From the NCBI GenBank assembly GCA_030374805.1, contig JARGSG010000004.1, positions 1,426,001-1,490,000 on the forward strand: DNA of 64,000 nt, given 5' to 3'. This document shows positions 53,027-64,000 of this stretch, in pieces. Numbering within the stretch: the first letter of the stretch is position 1; the number at the start of each line of letters is the position of its first letter. Both the position numbers and the translations under genes were made by a program. A model generated the notes under the pieces. That model ran no database searches and was not told the origin of the DNA. It saw only the letters and a program-made list of their open reading frames with translations. The DNA comes from Gracilaria gracilis (Eukaryota; Rhodophyta; Florideophyceae; Gracilariales; Gracilariaceae).

Positions 53027-56000
53027 TGCGCCAAGGGTGCGTGGCGGGTGCCCGGCAGATGTGCGCCGTTGCGCGACGGCTCGTCGCTTTTTACGGGCGG
53101 ACGCGTGCGCGCGGCTTACAGCTGGTTGGCAGTGCCGGGCGACTTTGGGCGCGCGTCGACGTGGATTGTGCTCTGTTGGCACGGGCGGTTTTGGGGTGTG
53201 GCTACTGTAAAGTGTAAACATGTACGTTTTGGGAGCACGAATGGCAGCGGCACGCTTGTGCTACAGCAATCGAAGCTGCGAGCTCTGCCTTGGTATCTAA
53301 CATACCCTATCCAACTTAAATTCATCTACTGATGAGTACGGCTGATCGTTAGCTAGCACGACAGGGACGCAGTCTCTGTCATACTACCATTGGACTACCA
53401 TAGTCACTTTACCATCGTTTATAAGAGGGCTAGCTCGCACCATGCGATCCATGGCGCTGTCTGTCGGCCAAACGAGCACACAAGTGACCTGTCACAAGCT
53501 CAGCAACCCTAGAGCCTTCTTGCTTTACAATTTACCACAGCCGCTAACCCCAAAAGATAATTTCTCGTCGAAGAGAATTGGTGCTAATATCTTGTTATTC
53601 AACAAGTATAACGCTACCTTGAACTTCGAGACCGGAGTGCATGTAATGCACATTGTCACGTACAGCTTGAAGCTGATTCAGCATCAAGCCACGCCTAAAT
53701 GTACACTCTCGTGTCTCTCCAGCTTGCATTCTTAAGAGTCAGTAGAGCACGAGCTTCAGGTAGCACGAGTCCGATAGCTTTCAAATAAAGGCGGGTGAAT
53801 GTTCGTCGTCTCTCTTTGAGTGTTGCAACACCTGTTTCATCTTCACTAGCATTCCGTGATTATTGTGCAACCAGCCCCTGAAGCGCATCAGCTTCGTCAC
53901 CTCATCTTGCAGTACCACTAACAATCATTTCCAAAAGTCGAACGGGGCTGAGGGGGGACCAAAGTGCTATGATACCAGCATCCGCCACTCAAACTCATGA
54001 CGAGATCATGGACTAGAAACAAACATCTTCTGTATAATAATTTATTGGTCCAATAGACAATCGCTTACGCTGTCCCATGCAGGTACATATCTAAGTTATA
54101 TGGATACCTTATCCGCCAAAATGGAACGCAACATTTTTTTTCTTTAACTTACAGTCGTTCCAGTCTACTTTCGTTTCCAAGTCTCGATGCATGAAAACCT
54201 TCTCAGCTTACCCATTGCTTTGTATTGAACTTCGCTCTACAACGCATCTCCGATACCCTGTACATGAATCTTCACTTGGGAACTAGAAGCCAAGTCACAC
54301 CTGATCACTATGATTGGCACGTAGCTCACGTTCGGAAACAGTAGCTACATATTATACATAGCTTGTAGCATAGTCCCACGGATAGATAGGCTACTGCGGA
54401 GTGGACAACGGGTCATTCTTGTTGTTCCTTCATACTTTAGCATATTCTTCTAACTCAGCCTGCTTGAGGTAAATATACACCAGTGTAGCCTCGTTCCCAA
54501 TACAGCCAAAGTTGTACTTTTCCATGATATTTGTTTGGACTTTGAATGGAAGCGGCATGCAAGCAATTAAACGGATATGCTCTCTTTCTCCTCAAATTCT
54601 TTCAAGAATTGACAGTCGCTGTAACAATGCTTGTTTACTTCAGCCTGACAGTTCGATAGCCTTTCTCCCGGTAAAACGGAACCTGCGTGGTAACCCTTGT
54701 CATGCGGACCGGGAATAGACGCCGGCAACCCCGTTTTTCTTCTCAGAGAAGAAAATCCCAAAAATTTCTACGAAACGCTTTCTGATCACTTTTCTTACTT
54801 TTCAGAGCAGGAAGAGGGGTATTCCATTTTTTCCTACATACCTTAGTGAATATTTCTTGAGGACATTGAATGTGGATTTATGATTAGAATTCGTGGCTGG
54901 TATACACCGAACATCCCGCCCCACCCATTATGCACACAACAGAGCAGTAGGAAGAGTCCAGACGCGAGATCCCGTCGCGGAAAGTCGAACTAGACCATAG
55001 AGGACGTCAACCCCTTGCTGGATATAGTTGCAGTTCAAGAACTAACTGGTGCGAATGGGTAAGCGCGCGTGGCGCAGGAGTTCAATGATGATGTTCGTGA
55101 TGCTGAAAAGCATAAAAGAACAGCTGAGGGCTTAAAGGACAAATTCGACAAGAAGTACTCGCTATGCCGTAGTTCATGACAGTGGGTTTTGTATCGCGTT
55201 GCGTTTGAATTTGCTAGACTTCGTTTCTGTAGCATGAGAATGGCGACGCAGAATTGCATTTCATTGACAAATATTTGGAGCAAGAAGATACTGAGGAGAA
55301 ATGATATATATGTGGTGAGATCCATGTTCAAGACGACGTCGAAGGTTAGTGTGGTTCGCGGGAGTTTGGGAAAAGAGGATGAATCGAAGGGTGATTATCA
55401 AGTAAATAAGTCCGCTTGCGTATAACTTACGATCCAAGAGCAAGTACACCCAGTGACCGCAAATAATGTAGCCCACATTATTTCTGCTCTCTTTTTCCGC
55501 ACCGACAAAACCGGATATAGTGTGGGCCACACTTAATTAGGTACCCAGGTAATTAAGGTGCAGGCGTAAATAATGTAGCCCACATTAATAAAAATTAGCA
55601 GAATTAATGTGGATTAAATTGTCGTTTATTGATTTCAATTCCGAGCTCATCACGCCTTAATAGACGCATCGGCACGATTTTCACTCTGAATCAGCGTTTC
55701 TTGTTCAACTCGCGTCGCATTTACCTCGTCTTCAATACTTGTAGCCACTATCGTACCTTGTTTTCTCACTGATGGCTAAGAACACTAGACCGGGCTATGT
55801 CTCTGAGCTCGCACAGTGTGAGCGAGAAATATTGGAAGGGTATCGTTTTTTGTAAGAAATGTTGGCATTTAAAGCAGGAAGGCTTAACTCTACGATGATC
55901 TGGATTGGTCAAAGACAATGGAAATTACACTACTTCCTTTTTTTCATCAAAAGACCCCTTTAATAGTGTTTGGTACATAAATACAGGTACCCTAACTATT

Positions 56001-57272
56001 TATGGACCCACTTTATTTGCAGTCACTGCGTGTAATATCAGGGAAATGCGGGAAATAGTAAAGCAGAAGAACGTATATGTTCGGCCTAGCAACGTCATGT
56101 CGTGTAAATTACGGCCTATACCTACTTATCACAAGCATAAAATCATTCAATGCTTTATCCCTTTTGTATACAATGCTTGTATGCAATGTTTTCTATGGTA
56201 CTGGTAAAATTAAATGCAAATACTTTACACATTACCGTAAACCTGAGTTCGAGTAATTTTGTTCATCTTTGCATATGAATCATCAGGAGCCTTCAGATCT
56301 AAATGAAGCACAGAAGACCCATCAGAAAAATCTAGAATCTCTTTTCGTGGGATATGCGTCTCAACGGAAAATGGTAGAATAAACTTGCAAACAGAGAAAA
56401 CCGGATGTCATACTGATTCCCTCAAACGTTTTAAGCTTTGATTGAATCCGAGTATCATCGGATGGTACTTCTTCATTGCCTTAAATTGTTTCGAAAGCAA
56501 TTTTTTTTGTGTAGAACCAACACATTCATCGTTGGAATAAACCACTTAACCTTCACATCTAGCACTTTTCTATCTCCAACAACGCTCAGTACAATGTCAT
56601 CTTCTTGAACACTCGACGCGAACAAAATAGCTACCGATGTGTACCAAATTGTAGAATCTTCGTGCTCCCATTTTGACATTAAATAATTTGGCCTAAATAC
56701 TTTCTGCTCAAGACCCTCATCAATTTCAGCAATCTCATGACCATCCTCGCCTTCTGGTGGCGCAGCTACACTCTACCGTACGGCCAAAATGTTTTCTACA
56801 TCTTCTGTAGTTCTCGGTAAAACTTCAGAAGCATTTTCTTCTGTGAAAGTTAGATCGTAAATATAAAATTGTATTAAGAACGGAAGAATGTAAATGCACT
56901 TATTGTAGTTATCATCTCATTTCTAATTTTCCCGTAGCGAAGCCGAAACGTGATTAGCTTGTACCGCTTAGAAATATGATCCATGCTCTTCAATTCAAAT
57001 GCCCTTTCTGTGGAGCAATGTCGATCCAATGTCTATAATGACGTTTCTCATAATAGAGCTCTACCTATTGAGCTCTGACGTGTCAGAGTATGAATATAGA
57101 CCTCGTTTTGGAGAGAATTGGAAATATTGTTGGGAACGTACCTTGTTAGGTGAATCTGGGATAGAACCTATGAAATAGGTGTACAGTAGTGCCTTGTGGC
57201 ATATTTGTCCAAATATTTGGCGTCACACCCGCTGGATAGGTACTTTGGCACCCTGACACTGGGTTGTCTACG
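53027..57272. other. No gene recognised
   Basis: This is the upstream region of copy B followed by 4 kb of AT-rich sequence with only short ORFs. Notable items: a 20-nt word, AAATAATGTAGCCCACATTA, at about 55,461 and again at about 55,568, with GTGTGGGCCACAC between them, and short TATGCACACA words. Confidence 0.4.
55461..55590. repeat. Small repeat pair around GTAGCCCAC
   Basis: AAATAATGTAGCCCACATTA occurs twice, 107 bp apart, with an internal palindrome AGTGTGGGCCACACTT at about 55,519. It is a possible remnant of a small inverted-repeat element. Confidence 0.4.
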
Positions 57273-57983
57273 TGTAGAGCCCTCGTGGGAGTGCGCAGCC
57301 CTAGATACAGTAGATAGTATATATGATCGGGTGACCTCGCCCTGGAGCCACTAAGTGAAACTCAACTGAGTCGCGTCTTCTTCCCAAAGGCCGGGCTATG
57401 GTTGTTACTGCCTATGTAGGTTCACGACTCTTCTAAGGAGAGTAACCACGACTGGTCTCGGTACAACCACCCCTCAGGGTCCCTAAGGAAGTTCTTTACT
57501 ACCAGTTTCTGGCTTGTTCCGCTAACTACCCCAGTATCATGTTGTATTTGTTGTCCTTCACCCAGGTACCAGATCGTTATTTGGTTTATCATTTTCCTGG
57601 TGCAGGCCTCGCTTCCGCCTCTGTATAGAGATATATTTGGACGCTCGTGTGTGTGTTTCTTGTTCAGCTATCGGCCCTGTTCCCGCCGTTGGCACGGGCC
57701 GTAGCTTCGCTCGTGTGGGTCTCCGTAGGAGCAATACACCGTCTTACGGCACCGTTGGCTCTACTTGTAGACTCGCTCTCTCGTGACCCGTCGTCGGTTA
57801 TCCCTCTCTAGGCTCACGCTCTTCTTTACCTCTGCAGGTTATTCCAGTACCGTCTCCGGGTTAGACCCGGCTGCCACGCGGCACGCGCATGGGCAGAGGG
57901 CTCTACTCCTGAGTTCGCCCTTTTGTGGGAGCAGGACTCGGACATCCTGGTGGGTATGTACCCTCTTTGGGGTTTGGTCTACA
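57273..57983 (+). repeat. Probable 5' LTR of gypsy element G4
   Basis: The right end is set by TCTACA followed by 3 nt and the primer-binding site. The left end is proposed at TGTAGAGCCCTCG (57,273), whose TGTAGA is the inverse of TCTACA. The second LTR lies outside the window, so the left end is unproven. Confidence 0.45.
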
Positions 57984-57986
57984 TTC

Positions 57987-58005
57987 TGGTCTCCCGACCT
58001 AGAAG
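57987..58005 (+). promoter_or_regulatory. G4 primer-binding site
   Basis: TGGTCTCCCGACCTAGAAG, identical to the site of G3 over 19 nt. It probably uses the same tRNA. Confidence 0.75.
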
Positions 58006-58210
58006 AGTCTAGTGGACTAGAGCCTGAAAAGGAAGTTGAATTGAAGTAGTACTCGTAAGAGTTCGAAACTAGAAGTTTGAAGTTGCTTCCTCGCTTGGGT
58101 CTGTTTCTGTCACTGAAATGTGATCTGGAAAACGGTAAAGTCCGTCTAAGGCCCGTTCTGTCGGTTCTGGTTTACCCCCGCAAGCGCGGTCAGTTCCTGA
58201 ACGGCTACCG

Positions 58211-60220
58211 GTGAAGGAGAAGAAATCAGGGAGCCGGAAACAACCGTCGAAGACGTTTGATGCCCCAGTGGCCGGGCCCCTTTCCGTTCCTCTGGAAGGA
58301 CCCTTATCCGCTGCTGCGGCAAGTGACGCAGTATTATCCGAATTGGATACTCAAGTTTGCATGCTTGCGGCCCAGAGCGCGGTGAGAGCTAGCTCTCAAG
58401 CTGCACTCAAAAAAGAGGTCGAGTCGCTTCGCGAGGAAGTGAAAAACGCTCAAATGAGAGATGTTTCGGGAGAAATCCAGCTCCTGAGACAGGAAATGAA
58501 CTCAATTCTGGAGTGCTTTGGTTCCCCACAGGGTTGCGTGGATGGCTATTATCGGACAGTGGAAGAGTTCCGTGCCACAACGGATCGAATTCACGCCCGT
58601 CTGGGTACCCTCGAAGCCATTATTAGAATGGATGGAGAAGCAGAAGTCCCCCCACGGGAGAAGTCTGTTTCGAAAGATTTCGTTCATCACTCTGACAAGA
58701 AGAGCCATCGCAAGTCCTCAAAGGAGTTTCGCCACCACGTGGATTCGTCTGACTCTGACTCTGACTCTGACAGCTTGAGCAGCTCGTCATTGTCGTCATC
58801 GTCCGCTGCCTCGGAAGGTAGTCGTCGTCGACATTCTCGATCGTCCCGTTCAAGGGCCACGTTTACCTCTCAAGGTGCAATTCGTACCAGGGAGAAGGGA
58901 GCTAAGTGTCCTTGTCTTAAGGAGTTGAAGCCTACGAATCCAATTTATCGGAAGTTGTTATCAAACCGTTATTATCGGTTACAGAAGTCCGAAGGGAAGA
59001 GAACCTCTAGAAGTACCGAAAAGGGGAGGGCGCACATCCGTAAGCTCAGCGTGACACTCAAGAATCGCGATTTTACAGGAGAAGACCCCATCCGGGTGCT
59101 GGATTTCGTCTCTAGGCTCGTTCATGAAGCCGATATTTATGGAATGACGGAGGGACAGGCGTACGTTGCCCTCTCCTATTACCTGAAAGTTCAGGCTGAA
59201 GACTAGTTTAATTCCATCCTTGGATCGTCAAGAGCCTCGGAAGGCGGCGTTACTTGTTGGCCCAAAGCGGTTCATTACCTCCTAAGGTCATACGCTACTG
59301 GTCATGCCATTCAGCAGGCTACGTTGGCCCTCAGAGAACTGAAGCAACGTCCGGAAGAAACGGAAACGGCTTATTCAACGAGCCTGAATAAGGCTTTCCA
59401 CCGCTGTGGTAATGTTCATCCTTCACAGGAGAGATGTGCGATGTTTGTCGATGGGTTAAATCCCGCGATTAGGGCACTTGTAGCCCGGTATCGGGAGGAG
59501 AATCGGAAGATACCCTATTTGGAATTGGTATAGCACGCCCAGGCTGAAGGGGATACGCTCCGAGTTCGGCGTCTCTCCAAATCGAAGCCTCGTAAGGTAC
59601 TGTTTGGAAACAATTCTGACTCTTCTCTGGCCCTTTCATATGGGAATGAAGCCAGTGTGGACATGGATAATGTGCACCTCATAGGTAGTAATCCGAGTTC
59701 TATTGGCACTTCAATTTCCACCTCGGAATTGCCGTCAACCACGGTGCCGTCTACGGAGTGCGATCCGGCCCTGTATGCTCAGGATCGCCGAGTTCCGGCA
59801 GCACCGATACCCTATGGAAGTCGCATGATGAGGACAACTCGCCCAGGATGGAGGGATAGCACCCAGCAGGGTCGTGTTATAGCGCGTCCCACCGATGGTT
59901 CAACCGCAGTGATCTGCTACGAATGTTATGAAGTTGGTCATATTTCACCGCAGTGCACGGTCCCGGCACGGGATCGGTTGCAAATCGTCACTCAGTTCGA
60001 GTCTCTGACGCCGGAGGAACAGGCACGGGTCCCCAGAACATCCTATGAAGGCGCTAAGCATTCGTTGGCACTTCAGAGAGCTGCTGGAACCATGCATGGT
60101 AACCCTGCCTTCGCGCAGAGTAACCTTCAGGCTCAGCGTCTCGAACCGGTAAACGGGAATCAGGTAGGGCCCGCGGAGGGAAATCACCCGCATCAGGCGG
60201 TTCCATCTCCGAAAAACTAA
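58211..60220 (+). pseudogene. gag: G4 gag with two in-frame stops
   Basis: One frame runs from 58,211 to TAA 60,218-60,220. The first codon is GTG; no ATG lies between it and the upstream stop at 58,136, so the start may have been lost. Residues 50-130 are probably coiled coil. Residues 160-220 form a Ser/Asp and Arg/Ser tract (DSSDSDSDSDSLSSSS, RRRHSRSSRSRA) like that of G3. The gag core is at about 275-430 (FTGEDPIRVLDFVSRLVHEA). A canonical CCHC knuckle is at 59,914-59,956 (CYECYEVGHISPQC). TAG codons at 59,204 and 59,531 interrupt it without any frameshift. Confidence 0.85.
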
Positions 60221-60222
60221 GT

Positions 60223-63200
60223 ATGGGAGACTCCCGGACGGGAGGGGCGTCTTCCAAGTCGAAGCAGAAGACGACCGAGGTGCCTCCGCTTCGCTCCCTG
60301 GCTGTTACGATCCTATTAAGGAAAATGGCATCCACCGACGTGGATTCGAAACACTTTTGTGTTCTTTGTCGACCGTGGATACGGGCCCGTAATCCTCGTC
60401 TCCCGGATAGAATCCTGGTTATGGCCAAGCGGAACTATAAAGTTTACGCCGATCTCGGCCTTTCAGAACATTTTATGGTCCGTCAGTTGTTGGCCCTAGA
60501 CACAGGCGCTGCTCCTAACCTTATTCACAGGAAAGTGATACCGCCTGCTTTTCAGGAACGTGTTCGTTACGGTCCATCAATGGACATTTCGGATGCCAAC
60601 AACAATCCGATTAGTACGGCTGGTTACATTTCGCTCCTGGTAAGATTAGAAAAGCACCTCGTGAAGGTAGATTTCTTCGTTTGCGATTCGCTTGCCGCAC
60701 CAGTTACACTGGTTTGTGATTTCTGTGACAGGTTTGTGGAAAATATCCGTCCTCGGAAGCGTACCGTAGAAATGGAAGACGGTTCAATAATTCCGTTTGT
60801 CCGGAGACCTCTGCGAGCCGCTACGCGGAAACACGTACCGCTTCCAGTTGCACATCAGCCTACCAAAGACACAGTGGCATCAACGAAGTTGCACGTGCTC
60901 AAATCGGTGCATTTTCCGCCGGAGTCCCAGGTGTGGGTCGAAGTCGTCACCAAACAGTTTGGTCTACACAAAGTGCAGCCGTCACCGGCACTATATGAAG
61001 AGCGCCAAATCGCTTCGGCTAATGGAGTTGTAACGATTCAACCGGATAAAGCTTTTAAGGACTTCGTCGCCAATCTTGGAAAAACCAAACAATGGCTAAC
61101 AAAGAACCAAGTAATTGGCACGGTACTACCGCACCCCGCGGCAGTCATACCCACGAAGATTCCGATTGGAACCGTGCTCGGTGTGTCTGACCCTAAGGAG
61201 GGGGAGGAGGCCGCCGAATTCGCCGAATTACGGAATGAGTCACTTGAAGCCGATACGAATGATACCCAGAAGAACTCGGGTTCAGGCACCCCAGCACCTC
61301 TTGAGGTTAAGCCGTTGCCACCTGGCACTGAACAGACGAACCCTGTTGAGGAGTTAATGAAGCTCAATTTGGAGCACGTACCGGAGTCCTATCGGGAGAA
61401 GCTACGCGATACTCTTCGCGCGTTTACGCCCATGTGGGATGGTACTCTCGGAACAATTGGAGTCACAGAGCATTGCATCGATCTACTTCCGAACACTCGG
61501 TCCATTGCGAAACACCCTTACAGGGCAGGACCGAAGCCCCGAGAAGAGGAAAAAGCTCAAGTCGAGAAGATGCTCCGAGCCGGCGTTATTGATCCCGCTC
61601 AATCCCCTTGGGCGTCACCAGTTGTTTTGGTGCCGAAGGCAGATGGATCATGGATATTTTGTATCGATTACCGAAAGTTAAATGCGGTTACAGTGAAAGA
61701 CGTATACCCGATTCCCCGTATGGACGAATATATCGATTCTCTAGGGAGCGCGAAATTGTTTACCACTTTAGATGTCAATTGGGGATACTTGCAAGTGCCC
61801 ATAAGGGAAGAAGATAAGGATAAGACGGCCTTCGTGTGCCATCAAGTCCTGTACTGTTTTCGGAGAATGCCCTTTGTCTTAACGAACGCCCCCGCAACTT
61901 TTCAGCGAGCGGTTGATATCCTCCTGGCTAGGTTCAAGTGTACCACCTGTTTGGTATACTTGGACGACGTCGTCGTCATTTCCAATAACATGGAGGACCA
62001 TCTCACCCATGTACGGGAAGTTATGACCGTTTTACGGGACGCATGGATTACCTTGAAGCTTAAGAAGTGCAAGTTTTTCACCGAATCGGTTAAGTACCTT
62101 GGGCATATTATTCGCCCAGGTAAGCTCTCAATTGACGAGGTGCGGGTAAAATCCTTGAAAGAGGCGAACCACCCAAGAACTCAAACTGAGCTTCGATACT
62201 TCTTAGGCCTGTGTAACGTTTACCGTCGTTTCGTGCCAAACTTTTCGGATATCGCTTCGCCGTTGAACAAACTCCTGATGAAAGGAAGACCAGTGGAATT
62301 GGAACCCTTTGGCGATGTGGAAGCCTCCGCATTTGCGGCACTAATTGAAGCTGTAACGTCGCCACCAGTCTGGGCCCTGCCGAAACCCGGCTTACCCTAC
62401 GAGGTTGACACTGATGCGAGTGCAAACCAAGTTGGTTGTGCGTTGTTCCAGGTGGAAGAGTATGGCAAAAGTCACCGTATTGGGTATTGGTCGAGATCCC
62501 TGAATGTGCACGAACGGAATTACTCCGTTTCGGAGAAGGAATGCCTTGCCGTCGTATGGGCCCTCTCAACGTTGAGACCATACTTGATGGGAACCCACTT
62601 TCAGGTACACACGGACCATTCTTGCCTACGCTGGCTCATGGAAATTACCGAACCATCGGGACGACTGATGAGATGGAGACTCCGACTCTCGGAATTTGAC
62701 TTTGAAGTAGTGTACAAGAAAGGCTCCTTGAACTTGCAGGCAGACGCTCTATCCCGTTTGGGAACTGCAGCAGAAGCTGAACCCACCGAAGACACGGAAG
62801 AGATACCATGCTTTATGGTTGGTGACCTCGATGAGGGGAAGATATAAATCCTATCGGATGATGTGTGTGGAGATATCCTCGCCACACAGACTGCAGAACC
62901 GGATACCGGGTCATTTGTACCGATTTCGCCCGAGGAGATGATACGGGAACAGCAGACGGATCCCTTTTGTATACAGGTTAGGGCCCGTCTGAACGGTGGG
63001 TATAGGATACCTTTCCAGGTGAATGACCAAGGCTATTTGGTGCGAACTGTTGAAACCAACCCACAAACGGTGGTACCTCACTCCTTACAGAGTCGTGTAC
63101 TGCACTTGTCTCACTATGTGAAGTTGGGAGCCCACCCGGGGGGAAGGAAGATTTCTCTCGCCTTAAGAAGGGACTTCTATTGGCCTGCAACGGCGTTCGA

Positions 63201-64000
63201 TTGTTACGCATTCCGCCGCTCCTGTCAGGATTGTGCCAAGAATGACGTCAAATTAAGAAAGTACTCGAAGGAGTTCACGTTGTTTCCCGCACGGGCACCG
63301 CTGGAGTTCGTTGCCATTGACATTCTTGGAGAATTGATTAAGGCCTCTCGAGGAAATCGGTACCTACTGGTCATCACCGACAGGTTCTCTAAATTGGTTA
63401 GAACAGTGCAGCTCAAACGGATAACAGCAGCCGCTGTGGCTTAAGCGTTTGTTACCCACTGGGTCTTTGTGTATGGCCCACCGGTACAGTTACTTTCCGA
63501 TGACTGCTCTCAATTCACCTCGAAGTTCTTTCAAGATGTGTGTAGGATCCTGAATATTAGGATCTTATTCACTACGACTTATCATCCCCAAGCAAACGGA
63601 TAAGTAGAGAGATTTAATCGAACCATCCTTGGTGCTTTGAGATCCTATGTGGCAGATCATCCCAAAACGTGGGATCAGTTCACGAACGCTATCACGTACG
63701 CGTACAACACCCAGGTTCATCGGGTACCGGGACTTTCACCATTTGAACTGGTACTGTCGAGGAGACCACCTCCTCTAGCCATCGAGGCGCAGCCAACTCT
63801 GGATACGTTCCCATCACCGGGCTTGTACCGCGATGCGTGGAAGAAATGGCTCACCAAGCTGGTACCTGCAGCACGTGCCTCTATGGACAGGGCTCAGCTC
63901 GCCTACAAGCGCAACTTTGATAGCCGAATTCGGAGACCGTTACCTAAATAACAGGTAGGAGATTATGTGTTCCTTCGTAAGAAGTATTACAAGCCGGAGA
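60223..64000 (+). pseudogene. pol: G4 pol, interrupted by stops and cut by the window end
   Basis: One frame continues from 60,223 to the end of the window, in the -1 frame relative to gag. An open GAAAAAC precedes the gag stop and could serve as a weak slip site. Protease: LALDTGAAP near 60,500. RT: SPWASPVVLVPKADGSW near 61,610, FTTLDVNWGY near 61,760, and LVYLDDVVVIS near 61,955. RNase H: VDTDASANQVGCAL near 62,405, SEKECLAVVWAL, and HTDHSCLRWL. Integrase zinc region: LHLSHYVKLGAHPGG and CQDCAK at 63,100-63,240. Core: FVAIDILG near 63,308, LLSDDCSQF near 63,490, and QANG-stop-VERFN near 63,600. TAA codons occur at 62,845, 63,442, 63,601 and 63,949. It is the best-preserved member of the G1/G4 family. 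A chromodomain and antisense gene would lie beyond the window. Confidence 0.9.

Noticed and set aside
52340-53332. Long + strand ORF opposite to Cys-rich copy B
   Set aside because: It is an open frame forced by high GC of the real - gene, which has a signal peptide, Cys modules and a paralogue with the same intron.
1-64000. tRNA, rRNA or other structural RNA genes
   Set aside because: No cloverleaf with conserved A and B boxes or rRNA core sequence was noticed in the window by eye. A covariance-model search would be needed to exclude small ones.

Overview
The window is nuclear DNA of a eukaryote and is made mostly of retrotransposons in different stages of decay. It has short introns of 83 and 85 nt with GTAAGT donors, TATA-type signals, chromodomain-bearing Ty3/gypsy elements, a Ty1/copia fragment, a tyrosine-recombinase retroelement and a pogo-like transposase. 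My best guess is a multicellular red alga or a similar repeat-rich alga. That guess rests on general character, not on a marker gene, and is only moderately secure.

Layout. 1-1.1 kb: one charged hypothetical protein. 2.2-6.1 kb: gypsy relic G1, with pol on + and an antisense gene on -. 6.5-8.4 kb: 5'-truncated Ty1/copia relic. 8.4-15.7 kb: gypsy relic G2, with gag-pol on + and an antisense gene on -. 15.7-23.4 kb: a region with inverted ends that holds poorly recognisable ORFs, a cluster of palindromes and a 425-bp fold-back MITE. 23.4-24.4 kb: another relic of the same antisense gene, without pol beside it. 27-29 kb: broken pogo-like transposase (-). 31,559-42,768: a complete gypsy element, G3, with 543-bp LTRs and a 5-bp target duplication. 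43.1-46.9 kb: tyrosine-recombinase (DIRS-like) retroelement. 48.1-53.0 kb: two tandem secreted Cys-rich paralogues on -, of which the 50-kb copy is broken and the 53-kb copy looks intact. 57.3-64.0 kb: gypsy element G4, related to G1, interrupted only by stop codons and running off the window.

The most notable system is in the gypsy elements. G3 carries, besides gag and pol, a 732-codon ORF on the opposite strand between pol and the 3' LTR. By translating the decayed elements by eye I found the same protein, in the same convergent position, in G1 and G2, and a fourth orphan copy at 23.4-24.4 kb. So the antisense gene is a conserved part of at least two gypsy lineages. G3 is also packed with the octamer CCGNNCGG: I counted about 58 copies in 6.3 kb of gag-pol, against about 2 expected. 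The octamer is rare in the neighbouring DNA. An element-encoded protein plus dispersed short sites resembles the logic of element-specific anti-silencing systems such as VANC of VANDAL transposons. That link is inference only.

The two gypsy primer-binding sites that can be seen (G3 and G4) share 19 nt and point to a tRNA with C1:G72 and A73, most likely tRNA-Tyr. The G3 LTRs differ at only three positions, so this family was recently mobile.
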